A program made the translations under genes and the position numbers. This document shows, in pieces, positions 10,348 to 21,563 of a DNA stretch of 64,000 nucleotides. Under the pieces are notes generated by a model. It was not told the DNA's origin. It searched no databases and worked only from the letters and a program-made list of their open reading frames with translations. Source of the DNA: Nicotiana tabacum (taxonomy: Eukaryota; Streptophyta; Magnoliopsida; Solanales; Solanaceae); assembly GCF_000715075.1 (NCBI RefSeq), contig NC_134087.1:183427276-183491275 (forward strand), in the 5' to 3' direction. Numbering within the stretch: the stretch's first letter is position 1; each line of letters opens with the position of its first letter.

Positions 10348-12866
10348 TCAGACGTAGTATCTCTTGACTGCATCCGCATTTACTGCTGTGTCGGGGTCAT
10401 TTCCTTCGATATCACCTAAATACAATGCTCCTCTCGGCAATATCTTCCTTATGATGTATGGGCCTTTCCAATTTGGAGCAAACTTCCCTTTTGCTTCCTC
10501 ATGATGCGGCAGAATACGCCTCAGTACCAGCTGACCTACTTCGAAATTCCTGGGTCGGACTTTCTTGTTGTAAGCACGGGCCATCCTTCGTTGGTACAAC
10601 TGTCCGTGACAAACCGCGGCCATTCGCTTTTCATCAATCAAAGTCAATTGCTCTAACCGAGTCTTGACCCACTCGCTGTCTTCGATTTCTGCTTCGACAA
10701 TGATTCGAAGCGAAGGAATTTCTACCTCTGCCGGTATTACAGCCTCGGTCCCATAAACCAAAAGATAAGGAGTCGCTCCTACTGATGTGCGTACCGTAGT
10801 GCGATACCCCAACAATGCAAATGGTAACTGCTCATGCCACTGTCGGGAACTTTGGATCGTTTTCCTCAAAATCTTCTTGATGTTTTTGTTCGCCGCTTCC
10901 ACAGCACCATTGGCTTTCGGCCGATAAGGAGTAGAATTCCTATGCGTTATCTTGAATTGCTCGCATACATCTCCCATTAAGTGACTATTCAAGTTTGCTG
11001 CGTTATCTGTAATGATAGTCGCAGGAATACCGAAACGACAGATAAGATTTGAGTGTACAAAATCCACTACAGCTTTTTTAGTGACCGACTTGAGAGTGAC
11101 AGCTTCTACCCATTTTGTGAAGTAATCGATGGCAACCAGTATAAACCTGTGTCCATTCGAAGCCTTTGGTTGGATTGGTCCAATGACGTCCATGCCCCAG
11201 GCGACAAATGGCCAAGGTGCAGACATGGGATGCAGCTCCGTGGGAGGTGCATGAATCAAATCACCGTGCACCTGACACTGATGACACTTCCGAACGAAGC
11301 TAAAGCAATCCTTTTCCATGGTCATCCAGTAATAACCTGCTCGAAGGATTTTCTTTGCTAAGACATACCCGTTCATGTGAGGTCCGCACACACCTGCGTG
11401 TACTTCATGCATGATCTTTCTTGCCTCCTCGATATCGACACATCTTAGAAGATTGAGGTCCGGGGTCCTCTTATACAACAATTCACCGCTCAGAAAGAAA
11501 CCACTTGCATGTCGCCTAATGGTCCTCTTTTGATCTCCAGTAGCGTACTCGGGGTATTCTTGTGTCTTCAGGAACCTCTTGATGTCATGGTACCAAGGCT
11601 GCGTATTTGATCCCGCCTCGATTACATTGCAGTAACTGTGTCTTTCCTTGATTTGGATTTCCAAAGGATCGACGTGGGCGTTGCCCGGGTAGGGTAGCAT
11701 TGAAGCCAAAGTAGCAAGTGCATCTGCCAGTTCATTGTGACACCTCGGGATATACCTGAACTCTATTGATGTAAAGCGCTTGCTGAGGTCCTCCACATGC
11801 TGTCGGTAAGGGATAAGTTTGACATCCCGAGTTTCCCATTCGCCTTGGGCTTGCCGGATAATCAGGTCAGAATCTCCCATAATCAGTAAGTCTTTGACAT
11901 CCTGATCGATTGCCATATGCATGCCCATGATGCAGGCTTCATACTCAGCTGTATTATTTGTGCAAAAGAAACGAAGTCTAGCTGTGGCGGGATAATGCTG
12001 ACCAGAAGGCGAGATCAAAATTGCCCCAATCCCTACACCCTTGGCGTTCACGGCTCCATCAAAGAACATCTTCCAGACATGAGCGTCCTCCGAGACCACT
12101 TCTACGGTGTTTACTTCTTCATCTGGAAAGTAGGTACTCAATGGTTGGTATTCCTCATCGACCGGATTTTCGGCCAAATGATCTGCTAACGCCTGGGTTT
12201 TCATTGTCGTGCGAGTGACATAGACTATGTCGAATTCCGTAAGCAAGATTTGCCATTTAGCCAGTCTCCCAGTAGGCATTGGTTTCTGAAATATATACTT
12301 CAAAGGATCCAACCTGCTTATGAGGAACGTAGTGTGGGCTTGGAGATAATGTCTCAGCTTTTGAGCAACCCATGTGAGAGCGCAACATGTCCTTTCCAGC
12401 AGAGTGTATTTGGCCTCGTAGCCGGTGAATTTCTTGCTCAAGTAGTAGATTGCTTGCTCCTTCTTTCCGATTATGTCGTGTTGCCCGAGGACGCAACCGA
12501 AAGAGTTCTCCAGGACTGTTAGATACAAGAAAAGTGGCCTCCCTGGTTTTGGAGGGACCAAAACTGGGGGATTCGAAAGGTATTCTTTGACTTTATCAAA
12601 GGCTTCTTGACACTCAGTTGTCCATTTAATCGCTGCATCTTTCCTCAGAAGCTTGAATATGGGCTCACACGTGCTTGTCAACTGGGCAATAAACCGACTG
12701 ATGTAGTTCAACCTGCCCAACAGACTCATCACGTCTTTCTTTGTTCTCGGGGGAGGCAGATCTCTGATGGATTTTATCTTAGTTGGATCTAGCTCGATAC
12801 CTCTCCTGCTTACGATGAAGCCCAAAAGTTTGCCCGACGGAACTCCGAAAGCACATTTGGCTGGGT
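10348..12866 (-). pseudogene. Ogre pol, distal part: dual RNase H and integrase
   Basis: The frame is open from the frameshift near 12866 to the stop at 10348, about 825 residues. Domains in order: the end of RT; a first RNase H that has lost its usual first acidic motif (YLTVLENSFGCVLGQ); a second RNase H with FFDGA, TAEYEA, MGDSDL and ADALA; an integrase zinc finger (HEVHAGVCGPH then CHQCQ); and a DDE core with MDVIGP, ITDNAAN and an E in NGAVEAANK. This second, archaeal-type RNase H is characteristic of the Tat/Ogre lineage. The segment itself is intact, but it is separated from the RT start by a 1-bp shift. The neighbouring RT exon begins at 13802. Confidence 0.88.
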
Positions 12867-13802
12867 TTTAGCTTCAAGTCATACTTCCTTAGTCTCTCGA
12901 AGAATTTCCTCAAGTCTTGGATGTGATTATCCTGCGTCCTAGACTTGACTATCACGTCGTCCACGTACACCTCTATTTCCTGATGCATCATGTCATGAAA
13001 AATGGCAGTCATGGCCCTCATGTAAGTAGCCCCAGCATTCTTCAAACCAAATGGCATGACCCGATAACAGTAGGTGCCCCAAGGCGTGGTGAAGGCAGTT
13101 TTCTCGGCGTCCTCTTCATCCATCAATACCTGATGATACCCGGCGTAACAATCCACGAAAGACTGTATCTCGTGTTTGGCGCAATTATCAACGATGATGT
13201 GGATGTTGGGTAGTGGGAAATTATCTTTAGAACTTGATCTATTCAGATCTCGGTAATCTATACATACCCGAGTTTTACCGTCCTTCTTCGGTACTGGAAC
13301 CACATTTTCCAACCAGGTTGTATACTGGACTACCCGAATCACTCCCGTTTTCAGTTGTTTGGTGATCTCTTCCTTGATCTTGTCACTGACCTCAGTTTTG
13401 AACTTTCGCTGCTTCTGTTGAACTAGAGGGCAGTCAGGATGAATTGGCAATTTATGAACCACTAGATCAACCCCTAGACCCGGCATGTCATCATATGACC
13501 AAGCAAACACGTCTTTAAATTCAAAAAGAAGTTGAATTATCGCCTCTCGCGTTTTCTCGTCTGTGTGAATGCTTATTTTGGTCTCCCGGATTTCTTCAGG
13601 AGTTCCTAAATTAACTGGTTCGGTGTCATTCAGATTTGGCTTAGGTTTATTCTCAAAATATTCCAACTCTCGGTTTATTTCCCGAAAAGCCTCTTCCGCA
13701 TCATACTCTGATTCTGGGTTCATTAATTCGCAGTTAAATAGCTCATTGTGACCTGGGCGTGAAGTCCGCGAGCATGTCATATTTAAAGCCGCATTATTAT
13801 AA
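12779..13802 (-). pseudogene. Ogre pol, proximal part: reverse transcriptase exon with frameshift
   Basis: Starts at the proposed splice acceptor (13802). Shown motifs: VPVPKKDGKTRVCIDYRDLN, FVDCYAGYHQV, AFTTPWGTYCYRVMPFGLKNA and the catalytic YVDD (12956-12967). About 30 codons after YVDD the frame is lost at a homopolymer (plus-strand T run 12866-12869), which looks like a single inserted base. The RT continues in the frame of the next ORF, and the two ORFs overlap at 12779-12825. With a normal frame this would be the standard Ogre RT. The lesion should stop production of the RNase H and integrase from this copy. Confidence 0.88.
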
Positions 13803-14009
13803 CTGAAAAGAAAGGTAAAAGGAAAAATAACAAAAATCAGAACAAAAGAAAGAATGGGAAAGCAATGATGATTTTTTTTTCTTTGGAAAGTTGGAAGACA
13901 ACAATGTTTACAACTTAGGAATTCAAAACAACAATTGAAAGGAAGAAAACGCTCAAGTTATGTCCTGGAGATAACTTGTGACACAGGAAAGGTGGCAGGA
14001 CAGGTCTAC
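13803..14009 (-). other. Probable Ogre intron between protease and RT (207 nt)
   Basis: On the minus strand a GTAGAC donor starts at 14009. A pyrimidine-rich tract ending CTTTTCAG gives the acceptor at 13803-13804. The stop codon of the upstream ORF (14006-14008) overlaps the donor and would be removed. Joining 14010 to 13802 keeps one frame into the RT exon. Ogre elements are known to splice an intron at this point. The exact sites are inferred from sequence. Confidence 0.7.
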
Positions 14010-16219
14010 CCGGACTTCCGTCTAGTCGGGAATGGCGTGGCCTCCCAGTTTTGAAGTTGGGCGTTCGGCCCCATGTACAGCATTGCAGCAGTGCTTGTGC
14101 CTTCACCTGGTTGAACCATGTGGACCTCGTAGAGCATTTCCCTCATCGCCCCACATATCTCCTCGATTTCCTCAGCTGTGAAGACCTCATCATCTTCTTC
14201 TTCAACGTACCTTGGCCTGATGAAAGTTGCATATAAATCCGGCAGTGGTTGAGGTAACTTCCAAACCTCATTTTTCCTTTTCTTTGCCCACTCTTCGTCT
14301 GCTGGAGTAGGTTTGAAACCTAGTCCAAAAGGTTTCTTGGTGATTGGCAAGGTAATGGGTTCTGTTATTCCCTGAAGGGTTCATCCAAGCCCCTTCCCTG
14401 GCCTAAATCCGTGCCGGATCATCTCTTTATCCACCATAACCGAGGCGTTGGACAAGAAAGGCTGGGGGTAGGGTATTCCCTCTTCGTGCTGCTCTGCCAG
14501 TACAATCTCAAAAGCTTGATAGACCGTATGTTCGCTCCCTTATCTTGGTTCCAGATATGGGATCGATGGGTCCCGATAGATAGCATGCTCATCTTCCCCA
14601 TGGACCACGATCTCTCGGTCTTCGTACTCGAACTTCACCATCTGGTGAAGAGTGGAAGGCACAGCTCCTGCCGCATGGATCCAAGGTTTGCCAAGGAGAA
14701 AATTGTAGGATGTATCCATGTCGAGCACCTGGAAGGTTACTTGAAATTCGACTGGTCCTATGACCAACAACAGGTCTATTTCTCCCATGGTATCCCTCTT
14801 GATGCCGTCGAAAGCCCTTACGCAGACATTGTTGGGTCGGATTCTTCCGGTCCCAATTTCCATTCTTTGTAGCGTGGAGAGCGGGCAAATGTCAATGCCT
14901 GAGCCCCCATCCAACATTACCCGCTTGACATAATAGTCTTCGCATTTAACTGTTAGATGCAAAGCCTTGTTGTGTGCCGCTCCTTCCGGGGGTAGATCGT
15001 TCTTGCTGAAAGAGATTTGATTAACGGCGAAGAATCTTTCCGTCATCCGCTCTAATTGTTCCACCGAGGTTTCAACTGGCACATATGCTTCATTCAGGGT
15101 CTTCAGTAAGATCTTTTGATGCTCGGTCGACCTCATTAATAATGACAGCATGGACACTTGCTCGGGGTACTTGCGCAGTTGATCTAGCACTTCGTAATCC
15201 GGCATTTTCATTTGTTGGAAGAACACTTCCGCTTCTTCAACACTTACGGGCTTCTTTGGCGGGAAGCGCCTTTGTGTGGCGTTGTTCAGTTCTTGGGTAT
15301 TTGAATACCTTTCAATGAAAGTATTTTCTGGAAGTTCTCCCATGACCTCTTTACCTTTGTACATTACCAAAGTCTTTTGATAATTCCACGGCACTGTGGA
15401 CAGGTTGGTCATTGGTTTTTGTGGCGCACGTCCGATAACCACTGGCTCATTCAGCCGAGGTGGCTGAATCGTCCCCCGGACCACATAGGCCCCTTTCGGC
15501 ACGTACATAGGTTTTGTCTTTTTGATTGCGAAGTTCTGCGTCTTCTCAGCTCGACCTCGTGGTATGTAAAGAACTTCATCCCCTGCCGGTACCACTTTCT
15601 TCTCCACCTTCTTTTCAAGTTCTTTCTTTATAGCCTTGGCCTCCTCCCCCTTTCCTGGTTTCTGGTCTGTTTCGGGCCTCTTCCCCGTGTCGACAATGGC
15701 AATTATGGCTTTTAAAGTAGGGTCAAATTCTTTGTCTTCGCAAATCATTCCGATCAGCGGCCCATTATTGTGAGCATGCAATGGATTGTTAGTCACATTT
15801 GGGATCTCTTCGTCCCTTAGCACTATTTTCCCTTGCTCTATCAAATTTTCGACCACTCTTTTCAACGACCAGCAATCATTTGTATCATGTCCCTCGGCCC
15901 CTGAATAATAGGCGCATCTGACTCCAGCTTTGTAAGAAGGTGACGTCGGGTTTTGCCTTGTTTGAGGGATTGGTTGCAAGAAACCCAATTGGACTAGCTT
16001 AGGGAACAAAGTAGAGTATTGCTCACCGATGGGCGTGAAAGTCCGCCGTCGAGGTGGCTCCTGAGGGCGAAAGTTATTCTGCGGGGGTTGTGGGTTATAG
16101 TGGTTGCGGTAAGGAGGCTGATTTCTGGGAGGTGGAGCTGGGCCTCGGTTGGCTTGTTGTGGTGGATGGGCATAAGGTTGGGCATTCATGACCATATAAG
16201 GCTGATGAGCATATGCCAA
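14010..16219 (-). pseudogene. Ogre gag C-terminus, protease and linker, with in-frame stops
   Basis: Reads from a proline/glutamine-rich gag end (QPYAHPPQQANRGPAPPP) through a zinc-knuckle-like stretch (CAYYSGAEGHDTNDC). A retroviral-type aspartic protease with active site MLDGGSG follows. The frame stops at 14540 (TAA after YLEPR), resumes at once in the same frame, stops again near 14386, and continues as the ORF 14006-14350 (GLGFKPTPADEEWAKKRKN, acidic VEEEDDEVFTAEEIEEIC) to the intron donor. Intact Ogre copies would be expected to read through, so I take both stops as mutations. The gag frame at 16095-17534 overlaps the 5' end of this segment in another register, implying a frameshift. 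Confidence 0.8.
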
Positions 16220-17534
16220 ATTGGTGGGGGAAATAGTGTTGTGGGGTTCTTTCCGGGAATCGGGGCCTGGGATGACGATACTCCCTTGCTTCCGAGGCTG
16301 CCATAGTTGTTTCTTCTTTCTTCTTCCCTCTGGTCATTCCTCCGGACCCGCTTTGGACGGCCTGGGAGGTTGCCCTTATGGATGCTTGACTCATAATCCT
16401 ACCTGTTTTCAGACCATTTTCTACCATCTCTCCAATCTTGATCGCTTCCGCGAATGGCTTACCCATGGCTGACATCATGTTTTGGAAATAGTCAGACTCT
16501 TGAGCCTGGAGAAAAGTAGTGACCATTTCCACTTCATCCATGGGAGGCTTCACTCTTGACGCCTGTTCACGCCACTTAATAGCATATTCCCTGAAGCTTT
16601 CTGAAGGTTTCTTCTTCAAATTCGACAGAGAGTTTCGGTTTGGCGCAATGTCGATGTTATACTGGAATTGTTTTACAAAATCTCTGGCAAGATCATCCCA
16701 TATATGCCATCGGGACATTTCCTGATCCATATACCATTCCGAAGCTATCCCTACTAGACTTTCCCCAAAATACGCCATCAGCAATTCTTCTTTTCCGCCG
16801 GCTCCCCGTAATCGGTTGCAGTATTTCTTAAGATGTGCAATGGGGTCTAGGTGCCCATCGTATTTCTCGAACTTTGGGGTCTTGAAACCCGTTGGCAGGT
16901 GCACGTGAGGGAACATGCACAGGTCGGCGTAAGAGACGCTCTTTTGTCCGCTCAATCCTTGCATATTCTTCAAACTTTGTTCAAGGCTTCTCATTCTCTT
17001 GGCAATCTCATTTTGTTCTGCAATTCTGGGGTTCTGATCCTGCCCAGGTGCAAGCTCGCACTGAGGCGGTAGAGGATTAGTACTGGTAGCGAACCTAGTT
17101 GGTTCCATTGAGAACGATGGTGCTTGGAATGTAAAAGAGGATGAGTCAAAGCTTGGCTTGTACGTGGCTGGCTGTGCCGTGATCGGGCAAGGCGATGCAG
17201 TAAAGATGTTCATGCTTGCATCAGTGGCCGACATTCGGGGATGAGGCTCAGAAGGCGATCCAGCAGAGAAGGCTGAGGTGGCTGGGTACCCGAATGGGGT
17301 AGCAGGATAATTTATGGGAACATTAGAAGTCCCACTTGACCTGGAGAATAATTCAGGGAATCCGGGGACGACACTTGGCGGCTCTTTCCCATTATTCCAG
17401 TCGTCCAGCATTTCCAGCATGCGGAGCCGTAGGATTCTATTTTCCTCCGCAATTGCGGATTCAGGTGTGAGGACGGCTGAGATCGAGCTTTCCTCGGAAA
17501 CAGGGATTGTTTGCAATGGAATTTCTGAAGACAT
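16095..17534 (-). pseudogene. Ogre gag (capsid region)
   Basis: 479 codons from ATG at 17534. The N-terminus is acidic and probably helical (SAIAEENRILRLRMLEMLDDW). A serine/proline-rich linker follows, then the retrotransposon gag domain: PKFEKYDGHLDPIAHLKKYC, SLVGIASEWYMDQE, SFREYAIKWREQASRVKPPM and AMGKPFAEAIKIGEMVENG. The protein would form the particle that packages element RNA. The frame continues past the point where homology moves to the gag-protease frame (overlap 16095-16219), so the last 40 or so residues are out of register. In Ogre, gag and protease share one ORF, so this overlap most likely marks an indel and not programmed frameshifting. Confidence 0.8.
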
Positions 17535-18159
17535 TTCTACACTTCATTTTGACCTGGTGAAGTAAGTGTGAGTACTGCTTCTGGTCCTAACAACAGGTAG
17601 TTGAACACTTCACCTTGACCTCGTGAAGTATGAGTGCGAGGCCAGACTTTCACCAAACCAACCGTCTTTCCAAAAACCCTGAGGATACTCATCGACAAAC
17701 GCACGGTTAATTTGCAGCAAATAATAGATAGTTAATCTCACGTTGGGCATGATGCACCTATACAGTTAAGTGGATTACTATATGTTTGCTACGAGAGCAT
17801 GCGTCATTTCGGCATTTTTCCTCTTATTAGTTTTTCCCCTTTTTTTTCTTTTTTCTTTTTTTTCTTTTTTTTTTGTTTTTCTTTTTATTATATTTTTTAT
17901 TATTTGCAGTAAAAGAAATGCGACCGGATCCGATGAGGATTGCCTACGTATCACGATGCCTACGTGAATCAGATCATTACGTAGTTCGAAAAACACAAAT
18001 GAGCGTGAAAGAAGCAACCTCTTTATTATTGAAATGTTCTATTACAAACTACATTTTGCAAAAGAAAGAGCAAACTTTGAAAATAAACCTAGACTCAAAA
18101 TAGACTAAAAATCACCCTGATGGAAAAACAGGCAGAAGATGCTAAAATACGGGCTTGAC
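17535..18159 (-). other. Ogre spacer between ORF1 and gag
   Basis: Non-coding. Holds motif copy B (17937-17990) and an extreme pyrimidine run at 17831-17890 (plus strand). ORFs crossing it on either strand are low-complexity shadows. Confidence 0.55.
17937..17990 (-). ncRNA. Candidate structured RNA motif, copy B (after ORF1)
   Basis: Outer stem CTACGT (17979-17984) with ACGTAG (17944-17949). Conserved bulge TGATCTG. The inner hairpin is TCACG with CGTGA (plus-strand 51-55 and 63-67 of this block, 7-base loop). It is about 170 bases downstream of the ORF1 stop. The inner stem differs from copies A and C but still pairs. Confidence 0.45.
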
Positions 18160-20218
18160 TTATGAGTGCATTATGGTTTTGAAAATTGGTGTCCGTGGGG
18201 CATCGTTCGGCCTCGCCGCGGTCCTAGGCGTGATTTCCCTTTCAAGTTGCTCCAGCTCATGCATAGTCTGCTTGACATAACCCATCACTGCCGAGAGGAC
18301 GGTAACGCTGGACATGTTCTCACATCGTAGACATCGTCTGGTGATGGCATGGGCAATGGCCTTGATCCTATCTCTGGTTTGCTTCTTCTCTACGAGTAGG
18401 CGTTTTATCTGATCGCTACATATCTTGAATACTTGAGTATCCTGTATATGCTGATGCTTCAGTCGTCGTACTTCCAACTTCATCTGGGCTATTGAGTCGT
18501 ACCAGTATCTGCTCTCAATTTGGAAATCCTTGGCCTGATTAGCTGCTTTGATCTCAAGTGCAGCCATCTCTCTCTTTATTTTAGCAACAGTTTTCTCGTG
18601 GTCGCCTTCCAATTGATTCAAGTATCGGCGATGCTTATCTGCTCTTGTATCCCACTGTGCCCTGAGCTCTGCTATGACGTTTTCAGATTTCTCCAAACCA
18701 TCTCGCCATTTCCTGATTTCACTTTTTAGCCTTTTTATCATCTGCTCGTCTGATTGACGCCTTGGCTGTTTATTTGCATCCGACCTTATCTATTTGATCT
18801 GGGCTCTGAGCACTTCGTTTTCCTGAATTAACCTGTTCCGCTCTCCCAGACTGGTAGCAGCTTGCACGTTGTGCTCATATTTCAAGCCTTCTACTTGTTG
18901 CTTTAACCTGCTGATTTCGGTGCAATAGCCTCTTTCCTTTGCTAACCAATCCCACTGCCTTTGCGATGACTCGGTGAAATTCCAGGATGTGGGGTCTCTT
19001 AGCCGGCCTTTCATGCTCAAGTTCCCTTCTATACCATGCAAGGTAACCTGGCGCCATCTCTCCTTTGGCTCGATCCCGCACGCAAGTATCTGATTTCAAA
19101 TATTGACACTCACTCCAGATTTGGCGAATCTTTGCTTCTGGGAATTGTCCGTTATGACTTATCTCAACTGCTTGAGTGCTAAGATCTTCCTCATGAGGTA
19201 CTGTCTGGCATCTTCCGAACTGTCTCAAAACTCGGCAGGGTGCGTAAGGTTGAATGCTCTTAAGCCCCATCAGTAAGAAATGAGTTTTAGCTGCAGACGT
19301 ATATAGGATCTCATCAACAGGCAACCATCCTAGCGTCCACTGTATTTGGCTGGCAGTAAGAGCTTGAAAGAACGAGGTCCATGCCAGGACTCCTTTGGGC
19401 AAACTGATCTCTTTGGTTCTCGTGTAAGATTCTTCTATGCAAGTCTTTTCCGGGGAACCATGGCTCAAAATCTCGGAATGATGGCAGAGGTGCTCGGTCA
19501 TCCATATCTGTAGGAGCAAGTTACAACCTTCGAAGAAATTTCCCCCAGCTTTACAAACTGCAAGAGCTCGAAAGATGTCAGATACCACCATAGGTGCGAG
19601 AGTACTGTCACTTTGCGTGAGTAAAGTGCTGACGACCCCGGATATCTTCAAATCAATGTTTCCGTCTTTCCTTGGAAATACCAGAAGGCCCAGGAACATC
19701 ATCATGAACGCTGTCTGTCTGTGTTTGTCCCACTTCTGACGAACGCCTTTGCTGCACAGTTTGTTGATTGGATTATTGAATCCCCCCTCATGACCGTACC
19801 TATCATATATGAAGCATGGAGTACATAATCCGGCCGCTAGATCCGGGTTGTGGACTGTTCTGGGTATCTTCAATGAATCTAGGAACCGGTGTACCGTGAC
19901 AACTCTTGGGGCGACCAAGTATTTTTGCCTCAAAGGAAGTTCAGCATTCCCGATGTATCCGGCCATTTCTTCCAAAGTGGGGGTGAGTTCAAAATCAGAG
20001 AAATGAAAAACATTTTGCGCCGGATCCCAGTAGGTAACCAAAGCTCTTATGATATCTCCCCGAGGCTGGATTTCCAACAAACCCACGAGACCTTTCAGAT
20101 ATTTCTTGACCTCATTTTGTCCTTCAGCGCCTAGATCATTCCAACATAGCCGTAACTTGACAGGGATTTTGGTCATTATTGAAAAATGTTCATTTTGCAT
20201 CGTGCTCATCCTGCACAT
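18160..20218 (-). pseudogene. Ogre ORF1 (plant mobile domain / DUF7745-like plus coiled coil), broken
   Basis: The ORF upstream of gag that marks Ogre elements. The N-terminal 370 or so residues (20218 to about 19000) include VKLRLCWNDLGAEGQ, FELTPTLEEMAGYIG, KWDKHRQTAFMMMFLGLLVFP and ILYTSAAKTHFLLMGLKSIQPYAPCRVLRQFG. This is the DUF7745 / plant-mobile-domain pattern. The C-terminal part is a long charged coiled coil (RLKQQVEGLKYEHNVQ, then MIKRLKSEIRKWRDGLEKSE). The frame shifts near 19000 into the frame that ends at 18790 (TAG), and the coiled coil resumes from about 18741 to 18160. So there are one frameshift and one nonsense mutation. The function of ORF1 is unknown. Confidence 0.8.
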
Positions 20219-21545
20219 TTATTAAGGTGATTTCAACAAAAATGATTTTGACACAAAAATATTTTACAAAGGGGGTCAAGTTTTGAACACGGCCTTTAAA
20301 CACTTTGAGGACGAAGATTTTAAGGTCGTGTGGGTCAACTGGACAAAAATACTAAACAAAACCCAAAGGTGGCTATTTATGCAAAGTCAGCCTTCCGGCG
20401 TCCCTTTCGGGAACATTCGGCTATTTATGACAAAACAACATCACCTGATTTATTTACGACTCTTTTTTAAAGTTTGAAACACATTTTTTTTATTCATTGA
20501 TTTTGGCTATTTTAGCAAAAATGGGGGTTGAACCCGACGAGGGTTGCCTACGTATCTCACATCCGGTGAGAATCAAACCGGCGTAGTTCGGGCATATCGT
20601 GAATAGAGAAAATCAAATAAACCTAGAAAACAAGAATATATTTTTTTTTTAATTTTTTTTGAAAAGAGATAAAGACTAAAGAAAAAAAAAATTTAGAAAA
20701 TATTTGGACTATTAGTCTGATTTTATAAAAGGGGTACTACGAAAGAAAACAACATTTTTTATTTGAATTATGAATTTTCCGTTTTTTTTTTTTTTTGATT
20801 TTGGGAAGTGATAAAAAAAGAAAAAAATTTATATTATTTTTTTTATAACTCAAACTAAGAAGACAAATTTTGTTTTTATTCTCTTTTTTTTTTAGAAAAA
20901 TTCCGGCGAGGTTTTGACACTACTTGGACATTGGTTTTATTTTTCCAAAATAAGTAATTATCTCCCTACGCTGCTATTTTCCCTTTTTTTTTAGAAACCG
21001 GTCAGCATGCGGAACCGAAGCAAATAAATGCGCAAAACAAATAGGATGCAGCAAGGTGGTCTTTTCATTTCAGGTTGCCTGTCCTAGACGGACCCAACCC
21101 CTGTGTTGAGCCCCCTAAGTCAAATGCAATATGATGCAAATAAACGTTCCTACTAGGGATCCGGCATGAAGTTTCGTTATACTAGGTTTATACCCTGGGT
21201 ATTTGTTCTAGACTGTGTACCCGAGCGGACACCTCGAGTCGAAGTGGGGGCTACGTACCGGGGACCCGCGAGATCGTCCGGCTTTGTAACTTGTCCGACC
21301 TCTTTCTTATTTCAGGTATTGACACTAACAGAATAGGGAGTCTCGACCAGCGAGCTTCTCCCCGGAGGTAAGAAAAGAAGGGTTTCGGCACAGTTTATAT
21401 ACAGTTCAGATAATATCAAAGCGATAAAAGACAACATTTAGCACGTTATGCAAAAACATGTAATAAAGATCAGATAATAAAGCCAAATATAACAATTATT
21501 CTAAGCTCGAATTCTTGAACCCTGAACCAGTGGTTCTGGGTTACA
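20219..21545 (-). other. Ogre leader between primer binding site and ORF1
   Basis: Non-coding, about 1.3 kb. Contains motif copy C (20541-20592) and several A/T homopolymer runs at 20637-20995. The GC-richer block at 21010-21370 would be a reasonable place for a packaging or dimerisation signal; that is a guess from position only. Confidence 0.55.
20541..20592 (-). ncRNA. Candidate structured RNA motif, copy C (leader)
   Basis: Outer stem CTACG (20582-20586 region) with CGTAG (20548-20552). The inner hairpin TCTCAC (20555-20560) pairs with GTGAGA (20566-20571) around a 5-base loop. The flanks GAACTACG and GATACGTAGGCAACC match the other copies. Confidence 0.45.
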
Positions 21546-21563
21546 TCCCCAGCAGAGTCGCCA
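21546..21563 (-). other. Ogre primer binding site
   Basis: The minus strand reads TGGCGACTCTGCTGGGGA, four bases inside the 5' LTR end. It starts with the TGG expected to pair with a tRNA 3' CCA. Ogre elements are reported to use tRNA-Arg. I recognise the form but could not check it against a tRNA set. Confidence 0.75.

Noticed and set aside
16095..16219. Programmed ribosomal frameshift between gag and protease of the Ogre
   Set aside because: No slippery heptamer was recognised in the overlap, Ogre gag and protease normally share one frame, and the element has other indels, so mutation is simpler.
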